39,060 nt of DNA. Source: CAG-582 sp964636965. Lineage in GTDB: Bacteria; Bacillota_I; Bacilli_A; RF39; UBA660. The notes below the pieces were generated by a model that was given only the letters and a program-made list of their open reading frames with translations, ran no database searches and had not been told where the DNA came from. The position numbers were made by a program, and so were the translations under genes. Shown here one piece after another: positions 33,867 to 39,060 of this stretch. Every line of letters begins with the position of its first letter. The stretch's first letter is position 1. The stretch is taken from positions 1-39,060 of the forward strand of contig CAZWST010000009.1 in NCBI GenBank assembly GCA_964636965.1, in the 5' to 3' direction.

Positions 33867-34005
33867 ATTTTTATGTTTGTTTTATTCAAATTAGTTTTCT
33901 AAAAAAGTAAATCTAAAATTTATAGTTAATAATATATATAGAAAGTATCAATATTAAGAGATTATTGTTACTATAAGTCACTAAAATTTAGGGAGGTATT
34001 AACTT

Positions 34006-34410
34006 ATGAACGAAGTAGAATTATACAAGAAAAATATTTTTGAAGACATCAAACATATTGATGGATATGGTAATGAATATTGGCTTGCTCGTGAATTAAT
34101 GGGTGAACTTGAGTACTCAAAATGGAGTAATTTTGCTAGTGTAATTGAGAAAGCAAAATCCGCCTGCAATTTAAGTAAAAAAGCAATTTATGAACATTTT
34201 GCCGACGTCGGCAAAACGATAAAAATGCCAAAAGGTGCTGAAAAACGAATAGATGATTATAAGTTGTCAAGATATGCTTGCTATTTAATTGTACAAAATT
34301 CAGATCCTAGGAAAGAAGTTGTTGCTTTAGGTCAAACTTATTTTGCAGTTCAAACAAGACGTCAAGAACTATCCCACAACATAAAAGCAAGCATTCTGCT
34401 TGCTAAGTAG
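34006..34410 (+). CDS. DinD-like (Bro-N-type) protein, C-terminally truncated
   Basis: 134 residues, the only plus-strand gene. It matches the N-terminal half of DNA-damage-inducible protein D: NEYWLARELMGELEYSKWSNF, AKSACNLS, HFADVGKTIKM, DDYKLSRYACYLIVQNSDP, and ALGQTYFAVQTRRQEL. DinD is about 270 residues. Here the family text stops at QTRRQEL and a short unrelated tail follows (SHNIKASILLAK), ending 2 nt before the convergent RT gene. GGGAGG lies 9 nt before the ATG. It may be a remnant interrupted by DGR insertion or a short stand-alone version. It contains a 20-bp palindrome (34197-34216) and ends in a hairpin. Confidence 0.8.
   Translation: MNEVELYKKNIFEDIKHIDGYGNEYWLARELMGELEYSKWSNFASVIEKAKSACNLSKKAIYEHFADVGKTIKMPKGAEKRIDDYKLSRYACYLIVQNSDPRKEVVALGQTYFAVQTRRQELSHNIKASILLAK
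34197..34216. repeat. Perfect 20-bp palindrome within the DinD-like gene
   Basis: TTTTGCCGAC followed by its exact reverse complement, over codons for FADVGK. The core is fully G/C at wobble positions in a gene that is otherwise AT-rich. Confidence 0.85.
34386..34404. repeat. 8-bp hairpin at the DinD-like / RT junction
   Basis: AGCAAGCA, TTC loop, TGCTTGCT. It covers the DinD-like stop region between the two convergent genes. On the minus strand it is followed by only four T, so it could be a weak terminator of the RT transcript, or mark the DGR boundary. Confidence 0.6.
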
Positions 34411-34412
34411 TA

Positions 34413-35459
34413 TTAAAAATCATCGAAAATAAAACTATCTTTTATTATACTTTCTTTCTCTTTTATATAATTATATGAGTTTGCATGACTAGCATGAGCT
34501 TTAAATGAATTCCAACTTCGATAACACTTATCGATTTTTAATCTGTCCTCCTCTTTTAATTTACGCCAAAGTCTTATATTCTTATTTATTTTTGATTTAA
34601 ATCTTTTTCTTAGTATTATGTGAGTTTCATAAATTCTATAACCGCAGAAGTCTATGCCAAATTTGTTTGGAAAATACTTACTTTTGGAATTTAAAGATAA
34701 TTTTAAATTATTTGTCAAAAATTTTTCTATTTTCATTAAGAGTGCTTTGGAAGTTTCTTTATCTTTAACAAGAAGGACAAAATCATCCATATAACGTATA
34801 TAGTATTTTACTTGAAGTGTTTCCTTTATGAAATGATCAAGTTCATTTAAATAAATATTTGCAAAATACTGACTTGTAAAATTTCCAATTGGGATTCCAA
34901 TCTCCGCTCCGTCGTTTAATATTACTTTTATGAAATTTATAAGATATTTATCCTTAATCTTGTCTTTTAGAATATTGAGTAATATTTGTTTATCTATGTT
35001 ATAAAAGTATTTTTTTATATCACATTTTAATACATAATATTCTCCATATTCTTTTTGCATTTTTCTCATATATTCTTGTGTCTTTTCAACAGCCAAATGT
35101 GTTCCCTTTCCATCTATGCAAGCATATGTATCTTTAATAAACCTTTTGCTATAGTATGGTTTTATAAATTCTTCTACAAACCATTGATGAACAATTCTAT
35201 CTCTATATGGTAACGATTTTATAACTCTTTCTTTGGGTTCATAAACTAGGAATTCGCGATAATCCCCAAATTTGTATTCGTTATTCCTTATTTCATCTAT
35301 TATTCTAATTAAATTAGTTTCTAAATCCATTTCAAATAATATAACTTCTTTTTTTGTTTTCTTTCCTTTACTTGCTCTTTTATGAGCACTTAGCATAGTA
35401 TCAAAAGTAAGTTTTTCCAAAAAACACTTTTTTATTGTTTTACACACGAGTTTATCCAA
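34413..35459 (-). CDS. DGR reverse transcriptase
   Basis: 348 residues. It copies the TR RNA into cDNA with adenine mutagenesis for insertion into the VR. RT motifs: catalytic KCDIKKYF (145-152), IPIGNFTSQ (189-197), which is the DGR-type IGxxxSQ motif (group II introns have QGxxxSP), and YIRYMDDFVLL (YMDD 223-226). The final basic region (NKNIRLWRKLKEEDRLK) is the thumb-like end. It overlaps avd by 28 nt. Start is TTG 35457-35459 next to AGGTGG, or GTG four codons in; the N-terminus FLEKLTFDTMLSAHKRASKGK matches DGR RTs. No maturase or endonuclease domain. Confidence 0.95.
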   Translation of the reverse strand: MDKLVCKTIKKCFLEKLTFDTMLSAHKRASKGKKTKKEVILFEMDLETNLIRIIDEIRNNEYKFGDYREFLVYEPKERVIKSLPYRDRIVHQWFVEEFIKPYYSKRFIKDTYACIDGKGTHLAVEKTQEYMRKMQKEYGEYYVLKCDIKKYFYNIDKQILLNILKDKIKDKYLINFIKVILNDGAEIGIPIGNFTSQYFANIYLNELDHFIKETLQVKYYIRYMDDFVLLVKDKETSKALLMKIEKFLTNNLKLSLNSKSKYFPNKFGIDFCGYRIYETHIILRKRFKSKINKNIRLWRKLKEEDRLKIDKCYRSWNSFKAHASHANSYNYIKEKESIIKDSFIFDDF

Positions 35460-35794
35460 CCACCTAAAAATGTTCCAACAGTATTAAGTTTCCTACACCA
35501 TGCTTCATAATTTCTAATTGAAATATACTTTTTTTTATAAGATACTCTTACTAATACTTTAATCATTTTTAAATTAACATCTAATTTATTCAAATTATCT
35601 AATTTATCTTTTTTTTCATACATTTTATAAGCAAGCAAGATATATTTCATTCCTTCATAAGTTATATTCTTTATTGATGCTACTGTAGAATTTTTGCTAA
35701 CACGAGGGAATTTCTCTGTAATCATTTCCGTATAGTAAATAAGGTCCATATATTTTTGATAAATAATCAAATCTTCTGCTGAATTATTTTTCAT
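35432..35794 (-). CDS. avd: Accessory variability determinant (Avd)
   Basis: 120 residues forming a predicted four-helix bundle, basic (many Lys), with family features: the NSAEDLIIYQKYMDLIYYTE opening, TEKFPRVSKNS, GMKYILLAYKMYEKKDKL, and RVSYKKKYISIRNYEAWCRK ending in GTFLGGW. Avd forms a pentameric barrel that binds RT and the TR RNA and is needed for mutagenic homing. It overlaps the upstream mini-MutS by 11 nt and the RT by 28 nt, so all three are coupled. Confidence 0.9.
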   Translation of the reverse strand: MKNNSAEDLIIYQKYMDLIYYTEMITEKFPRVSKNSTVASIKNITYEGMKYILLAYKMYEKKDKLDNLNKLDVNLKMIKVLVRVSYKKKYISIRNYEAWCRKLNTVGTFLGGWINSCVKQ

Positions 35795-36152
35795 TATTAA
35801 CTATCTCTTTTAAATCTTCTAAGATTTTTAAAGCTTCCATTGGAGTTATTTTATTAATATCCGTCTTTTCTATTATCTCATATATAGTATTTTTGCTTAC
35901 GTCAGTATTCTCAACTAATTCAATATCTAACTTATGATTACTGAATACCCTTAAATAGTCATCTAATACATTTTCTGGAAAACCACATTTATAAGTTTCA
36001 TTGGTAAATTTAACTTTTTTTAAAACTACATATTCATTAATTTTATCACAATCATCAGCAATAAATATATAAAATTTACCTGATTTAAATAAATATAATT
36101 TGTTTGGGTTTTTTTCTTTTAGTTCTAAATATTTAGTATAAATTTTACTCAC
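35784..36152 (-). CDS. DGR-associated mini-MutS (MutS domain I) protein
   Basis: 122 residues. GTG start with GAGG 8 nt upstream; the overlapping ATG reads into a stop. Residues 7-80 match MutS mismatch-recognition domain I: YLELKEKNPNKLYLFKSGKF (8-27), Tyr28, YVVLKKVKF, and CGFPENVLDDYLRVFSNHKL. The wedge Phe27 of F-x-E is kept, but the Glu is Ile29 (FYI). After a short linker, DINKITPMEALKILEDLK matches the MutS C-terminal tail (TPxEAL). The lever, clamp and ATPase domains are absent. MutS-like accessory genes are known in some DGRs. Expected role: binding mispaired TR/VR heteroduplex to shield or steer repair (inference). Confidence 0.8.
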   Translation of the reverse strand: MSKIYTKYLELKEKNPNKLYLFKSGKFYIFIADDCDKINEYVVLKKVKFTNETYKCGFPENVLDDYLRVFSNHKLDIELVENTDVSKNTIYEIIEKTDINKITPMEALKILEDLKEIVNNEK

Positions 36153-36175
36153 ATTAATTACCTCTTTCTTATTCT

Positions 36176-36199
36176 AAAAAAACAGTACTGATGTACTGT
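36176..36199 (-). terminator. Terminator of the TR RNA
   Basis: A 7-bp stem ACAGTAC with its complement (36182-36199, TGAT loop) followed by seven T on the minus strand. It lies between the TR and the msl start 24 nt downstream, so the TR would end in a discrete RNA 3' end of about 190 nt beyond the repeat. Confidence 0.75.
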
Positions 36200-36261
36200 C
36201 CAAAAGTCCCTAATTTTCAAAATACTTTTACTCATAAAAGACTTTTATTTATGTTTTTATC

Positions 36262-36588
36262 TACATAGTAGAAAGGTTAAAGTTTCTAAGATAAGCATTA
36301 ACGTATTAATCCTTGAATCATACTATAACTTAAATGAATATTTATCGTTATAAATACATTAATGAAGAATATTCTTTTATATATTAGTGCTGCAAGAACA
36401 AGGCGAGCCCCATCGTTGCTGTTGGCATCACCAGTGTTCCTATTGAAGTTGAACTGACCTGCAAGAACGCCATTGTCGTAGTTGCCGCCTCGATTGAACC
36501 ATGGGTTAGTAGAGTCCACGAAGTTCGAATTGTCAGCGTAAAGAGAAAATGAGTATAATTTTGACAACTTTAACCTACATATTATGTA
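36262..36588. repeat. Long-range inverted repeat enclosing the TR
   Basis: The arm 36262-36284 is complementary to 36566-36588 at 19 of 23 positions, including an unbroken 11-bp match (36274-36284 with 36566-36576, AACTTTAACCT on the right arm). The 281-nt interior holds the TR. In the transcript the two flanks could pair and present the TR as a closed loop. Confidence 0.55.
36388..36540 (-). repeat. DGR template repeat (TR)
   Basis: 153 nt, noncoding, aligned without gaps to the VR at 36695-36847 (offset 307). They differ at 20 positions, each an A in the TR sense (minus) strand; the TR has 39 such A. All other bases are identical. The 3' end (sense GGGGCTCGCCTTGTTCTTGC) is the conserved initiation-of-mutagenic-homing block. 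The reading frame across it is an accident of homology to the target gene, with AAC/AAT codons where the VR varies. Confidence 0.97.
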
Positions 36589-36592
36589 ATCT

Positions 36593-36621
36593 ACATAAAT
36601 GCCGATTTTTAATTTTGTCAA
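36593..36621 (-). promoter_or_regulatory. Candidate promoter of the TR RNA
   Basis: On the minus strand a perfect -35 TTGACA (36616-36621), 17-nt spacer, -10 TTATGT (36593-36598). The -35 is embedded in one arm of the inverted repeat at 36617-36650. It would start an RNA near 36585 and, with the terminator at 36176-36199, give an RNA of about 410 nt with the TR inside. The weak -10 keeps this uncertain. Confidence 0.35.
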
Positions 36622-36650
36622 CCCTGCTTAAAAAAAGAGGCAGGGTTGAC
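36617..36650. repeat. 11-bp inverted repeat between target gene and TR
   Basis: GTCAACCCTGC (36617-36627) and its complement (36640-36650), 12-nt loop. Neither strand has a T tract after it, so it does not look like a terminator. It lies 36 bp beyond the target stop and could be a cruciform, a read-through control hairpin, or an operator over the TR promoter. Confidence 0.7.
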
Positions 36651-36670
36651 ATTTAAGTGAACGAGTTATG

Positions 36671-36694
36671 TCAAATTAAACAAGTTTAATTTGA
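36671..36694. repeat. Hairpin/cruciform directly downstream of VR
   Basis: Perfect 11-bp stem TCAAATTAAAC with its complement (36671-36681 and 36684-36694), AA loop (or 10 bp with a CAAG/CTTG tetraloop). It begins at the base adjoining the VR end (36695) and covers the target stop codon. DGRs such as the Bordetella phage BPP-1 element use a hairpin just 3' of the IMH for target recognition, so this is the expected position. Confidence 0.8.
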
Positions 36695-38386
36695 TGCCGC
36701 AAGAACAAGGCGAGCCCCAACGCCGCCGTCGGCAGCACCAGTGGCCCTAAAGAAGTAGAACTGACCTGCAAGAACGCCATGGTCGTAGTGGCCGCCTCGA
36801 CCGAACCAGGGGTAAGTAGAGTCCACGAAGTTCGAAAAGTCAGCGTACCAATTATTATGGTAGCGTTGATTATTGTCCTTGTCTCTATAATAATAGAATG
36901 GCCCCATCTCACCTGTTGCATCTCCCAAGATCCTATTGTTATATGAAGTTACTGTACTATTACTTGGATATACATCTAAGTATTTAGCATTTGATGTTAA
37001 CTCAGCAGCAGTAAATCCACTGCTTCCTGTTGCCATATATGCTGCCATATATTCCCAAGCCCCACCAGACATATCATATATTCCTGTTATGTTTCCTGTT
37101 GTACTGGCTTTATATCCAGTTGTTGTATTATACGGAATTGTTACGCTAGCATCTGTCCCAGTTGTTCCTGGATATGAAGATTGATCAGCTTCATCTGTAG
37201 AAGCATACCCAGTTAAATAGTTCGAATTATTATTTATTCTTACCTCTGTATTTATTCCATAGATTGAATGTGATAGATATGCTGCTGCTCCCCACTCAGT
37301 ATTTTTCATCATATGTGAATCTAAATTTGTATTATAACTCTTTAGATTTGTGAAGAAACTCTTTACTGTTTCATTTCTCCATGAAGCAACTCCAGGTTTT
37401 ACTTGTATTTGTGTACCTGATTTACTTGTTTCGAATTTTCCTACCCATAAACCATTTACATCAAAATTTGTAAATGCTGGGTGAGTCAACCATGAGCCTG
37501 TTGTACTTCCGTTTGATATTTCTGTATCTTTACTTTCAAATTCTATATTGATGGTTTTTGCTATACTAGTTGCAGGTTTTGTAGTTCCAGATTCAGCTGT
37601 ATAATTTCCTTCGTCAAATATTTGGTATCTATATCTTGGTATCCATACAAAGTATGATTCTATATCCGATTCTGGTATTGTTTCTCCAACACTATGAGTT
37701 ACTCCATCGTTTAGTATTACTGCATTTGCCCATTCTTTATTTGTATAATTATACCATTCATCTCTCGTATCTGCATATGTTACTGTTCCATCATTTGATA
37801 AAGTTACTGGTATTAGTTCATCTTTTAATACTGGATCTGCTCCTTTTAGTACTGCATCAGTATAAATTTCCTTATACTCTTCACCTAGTGTTTCCCTTCC
37901 TATAGGTGTTGCTACCAACGTACACATAAACTCTATATCTTTTTCTAGTGCTCCATCAAATGCTTTTGTCATCTCTACTGTTATATGTCCAGTTTTTGTT
38001 TTTCCTGCGATTAACTCAAATGGACTTTCCAAATCTGTAGTTATTGTTACATAATCAGAGTAGCTTGCAAACTCTTCAGTTAATCCACATACGATTGTTA
38101 CATCAGCATCATAATTTCTACTCTTATTTGTTACATCAAACTCAAGTGTTGATACTTGGCCAACATCTTCTAATTTTTCTGTATTAAATATTATTTCTTT
38201 TTTTGTTTCGCTTATTGTTGCTATACCTTCTGTTTGTGGCTTTGCTTTGGTAAATATTATATCTGATTCAAAATCTGTACTATTGAATCCAAGATTAACA
38301 TTTCCATTTAATATTAGTGTCGTACTTACTGCTGCAAATCCTATTGTTAACAGTAGTATAATCAATAACACACTTCTCTTTTTCAT
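36686..38386 (-). CDS. DGR target: TasA-like/FGE-like surface protein with variable C-terminus
   Basis: 566 residues. An N-terminal signal/anchor (about 5-27, SVLLIILLLTIGFAAVSTTL) precedes a beta-rich TasA/camelysin-like region (about 30-165), a linker, then a formylglycine-generating-enzyme/C-type-lectin-like domain from YFVWIPRYRYQIF (about 245) to the end, with IYDMSGGAWEY (436-446). The VR encodes residues 514-564; those differing from the TR translation are 517, 525, 529, 533, 536, 544, 546, 548, 551 and 553-556 (13 sites). The invariant GARLVLAA at the end is the usual DGR target closing. Family FGE Cys residues for catalysis are not evident, so a binding, not enzymatic, role is inferred. 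No LPxTG. Good promoter at 38425-38454. Confidence 0.92.
   Translation of the reverse strand: MKKRSVLLIILLLTIGFAAVSTTLILNGNVNLGFNSTDFESDIIFTKAKPQTEGIATISETKKEIIFNTEKLEDVGQVSTLEFDVTNKSRNYDADVTIVCGLTEEFASYSDYVTITTDLESPFELIAGKTKTGHITVEMTKAFDGALEKDIEFMCTLVATPIGRETLGEEYKEIYTDAVLKGADPVLKDELIPVTLSNDGTVTYADTRDEWYNYTNKEWANAVILNDGVTHSVGETIPESDIESYFVWIPRYRYQIFDEGNYTAESGTTKPATSIAKTINIEFESKDTEISNGSTTGSWLTHPAFTNFDVNGLWVGKFETSKSGTQIQVKPGVASWRNETVKSFFTNLKSYNTNLDSHMMKNTEWGAAAYLSHSIYGINTEVRINNNSNYLTGYASTDEADQSSYPGTTGTDASVTIPYNTTTGYKASTTGNITGIYDMSGGAWEYMAAYMATGSSGFTAAELTSNAKYLDVYPSNSTVTSYNNRILGDATGEMGPFYYYRDKDNNQRYHNNWYADFSNFVDSTYPWFGRGGHYDHGVLAGQFYFFRATGAADGGVGARLVLAASN
36695..36847 (-). repeat. DGR variable repeat (VR)
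   Basis: 153 nt at the 3' end of the target gene, paired to the TR at 36388-36540. All 20 differences are at TR adenines: A to G, C or T. Eighteen change amino acids (13 codons) and two are silent. Immediately downstream is the 11-bp hairpin. Confidence 0.97.
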
Positions 38387-38424
38387 ATTTTCATTTCTCC
38401 TTCAAGATACACTATCTTAATGTA

Positions 38425-38454
38425 ATTATAACATCTATTTCTTTTTATTATCAA
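38425..38454 (-). promoter_or_regulatory. Promoter of the DGR target gene
   Basis: On the minus strand -35 TTGATA (38449-38454), 18-nt spacer, -10 TATAAT (38425-38430), 38 nt before the ATG. An AAGGAG box 10 nt upstream of the ATG completes the leader. A strong constitutive-type promoter. Confidence 0.75.
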
Positions 38455-38506
38455 GTTATAATACTTTTGTTAAAAAATTTTTTTATATTTTATACATTTT
38501 TTTGTC

Positions 38507-38532
38507 AAAAAAAAAGCAAGTATATTACTTGC
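38507..38532 (-). terminator. Terminator of rplT
   Basis: A 7-bp stem (38516-38522 with 38526-38532), 3-nt loop, nine T on the minus strand. It overlaps the rplT stop codon. Confidence 0.85.
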
Positions 38533-39060
38533 TTAGTGCTTCTATAATGTCTGCTTTTTTCATTGAAGATGTAACTTCAATTCCATTAGCAGCAGCCATT
38601 TCTTTTAATTCAGCAACTGTTAATTTAGAAATATCAGCTGTTTCTTCTTTTTCTGAAACGGCAACTTCTTTATTAGCAATTGATGCAGATGCAGCTACAT
38701 TTTTGCCTGCTAATGCGTCTTTTGCAATTGTTACAAATGATGCAAATAATGTTGGATTGTCAATAGCTACTTCTGATAACATTTTTCTATTGATTTCAAC
38801 GCCTGCTTTTGAAAGTCCATTGATGAACTTAGAGTATGAAATATCATTCATACGGCATGCAGCATTAATTCTTGTAATCCATAATTTTCTAAAGTTTCTC
38901 TTATTTTGTTTTCTATCACGATATGCATAAGCTCCACTGTGGAATAATTGTTCTTGAGCAGTCTTATATAATCTGTGTTTTGATCCAAAATATCCTTTAG
39001 CATTCTTTAATACTTTTCTACGTCTGTTTTTTGCAACAGCTCCACCTTTAACTCTTGTCA
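38525..39060 (-). CDS. rplT: Ribosomal protein L20 with C-terminal Rho-N/SAP-like extension (start base outside window)
   Basis: 50S subunit protein that binds 23S rRNA and aids early assembly. The visible coding begins with TG of the ATG at 39059-39061, so only one base is missing. Residues 2-118 are L20: TRVKGGAVAKNRRRKVLKNA then KGYFGSKHRL, YAYRDRKQNKRNFRKLW, ITRINAACRMNDISYSKF and GVEINRKML. L20 is usually about 118 residues; here about 178. The extra 60 hold an Ala/Glu/Val-rich linker and DISKLTVAELKEMAAANGIE followed by VTSSMKKADIIEALSK, a helix-extended-loop-helix of the Rho-N/SAP type. It is probably the last gene of infC-rpmI-rplT, outside the window. Confidence 0.95.
   Translation of the reverse strand, partial: TRVKGGAVAKNRRRKVLKNAKGYFGSKHRLYKTAQEQLFHSGAYAYRDRKQNKRNFRKLWITRINAACRMNDISYSKFINGLSKAGVEINRKMLSEVAIDNPTLFASFVTIAKDALAGKNVAASASIANKEVAVSEKEETADISKLTVAELKEMAAANGIEVTSSMKKADIIEALSK

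Noticed and set aside
34413..35459. Retron or group II intron reverse transcriptase
   Set aside because: The IGNFTSQ motif, Avd neighbour and TR/VR pair identify a DGR; no maturase or intron structure is seen.
36298..36621. Open reading frame through the template repeat
   Set aside because: It mirrors the target gene's reading frame only inside the TR; the ends are unrelated and no RBS is seen. The TR is noncoding.
36617..36650. Rho-independent terminator of the target gene
   Set aside because: The stem is good but neither strand has a following T tract; listed as an inverted repeat.
36676..36921. Minus-strand frame over the variable repeat in another phase
   Set aside because: It overlaps the target CDS, whose frame has the signal peptide, domain pattern and nonsynonymous TR/VR changes.
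38502..38930. Plus-strand open frame opposite rplT
   Set aside because: It is the complement of a well-recognised ribosomal protein gene; no RBS.
1..39060. CRISPR arrays, tRNA or rRNA genes, insertion sequences
   Set aside because: Gaps over 150 nt (33812-34005 and 36153-36685) were read on both strands; no spaced direct-repeat series, cloverleaf, rRNA stretch or transposase was found.

Overview
The window is AT-rich DNA (roughly 30% GC by eye) with compact, almost wholly minus-strand operons, Firmicutes-type RBSs (GGAGG), short A-tract/hairpin terminators that overlap stop codons, and the standard code (Trp is TGG, TGA is used as a stop). FtsEX, an M23 hydrolase, PyrK/PyrD, DedA, RmuC and TasA-like surface proteins suggest an uncultured, probably gut-associated, Bacilli/Mollicutes-relative (RF39-like) bacterium. 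That taxonomic call is inference.

Layout, left to right (nearly everything is transcribed leftward): 1-1.6 kb, the 5' part of parE and two small acidic proteins; 1.7-4.9 kb, a pyrimidine operon pyrK-pyrD-pyrFE with a PyrF-PyrE fusion; 5-7 kb, rseP and cdsA; 7-9.9 kb, ftsE-ftsX and an M23 peptidase; 10-13.9 kb, an unknown protein with a Pro/Arg tail, a kinase-like protein, rmuC, a DedA/VTT membrane protein and a mini-rhodanese; 14-27.6 kb, a complete-looking type IV secretion gene set (VirB6-like, PrgI, a VirB4 N-domain-like protein, VirB4, an M23+lysozyme-like wall enzyme, two VirB8-like proteins, an NlpC/P60 enzyme, VirD4) with no relaxase or integrase; 27.8-30.9 kb, a thymidine-nucleotide operon (tdk, histidine phosphatase, AAA-CYTH, tmk); 31-33.8 kb, two tandem mTERF-like helical-repeat proteins and a nucleotidyltransferase-like protein; 34-38.5 kb, a diversity-generating retroelement (DGR) beside a truncated DinD-like gene (the only plus-strand gene); and rplT with a C-terminal extension at the right edge.

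The most striking system is the DGR at 34.4-38.4 kb. It has a DGR-type reverse transcriptase, Avd, a MutS-domain-I mini-protein, a 153-nt template repeat (TR, 36388-36540) and a matching variable repeat (VR, 36695-36847) at the C-terminus of a membrane-anchored TasA-like/FGE-like surface protein. I aligned TR and VR base by base: there are 20 substitutions, all at adenines of the TR sense strand, giving 13 amino-acid changes. An 11-bp inverted repeat begins at the base next to the VR end. The TR lies in its own candidate transcription unit closed by a terminator at 36176-36199. The adjacent mini-MutS keeps the mismatch-wedge Phe but lacks the Glu of the F-x-E motif, and carries a MutS-like C-terminal tail motif.
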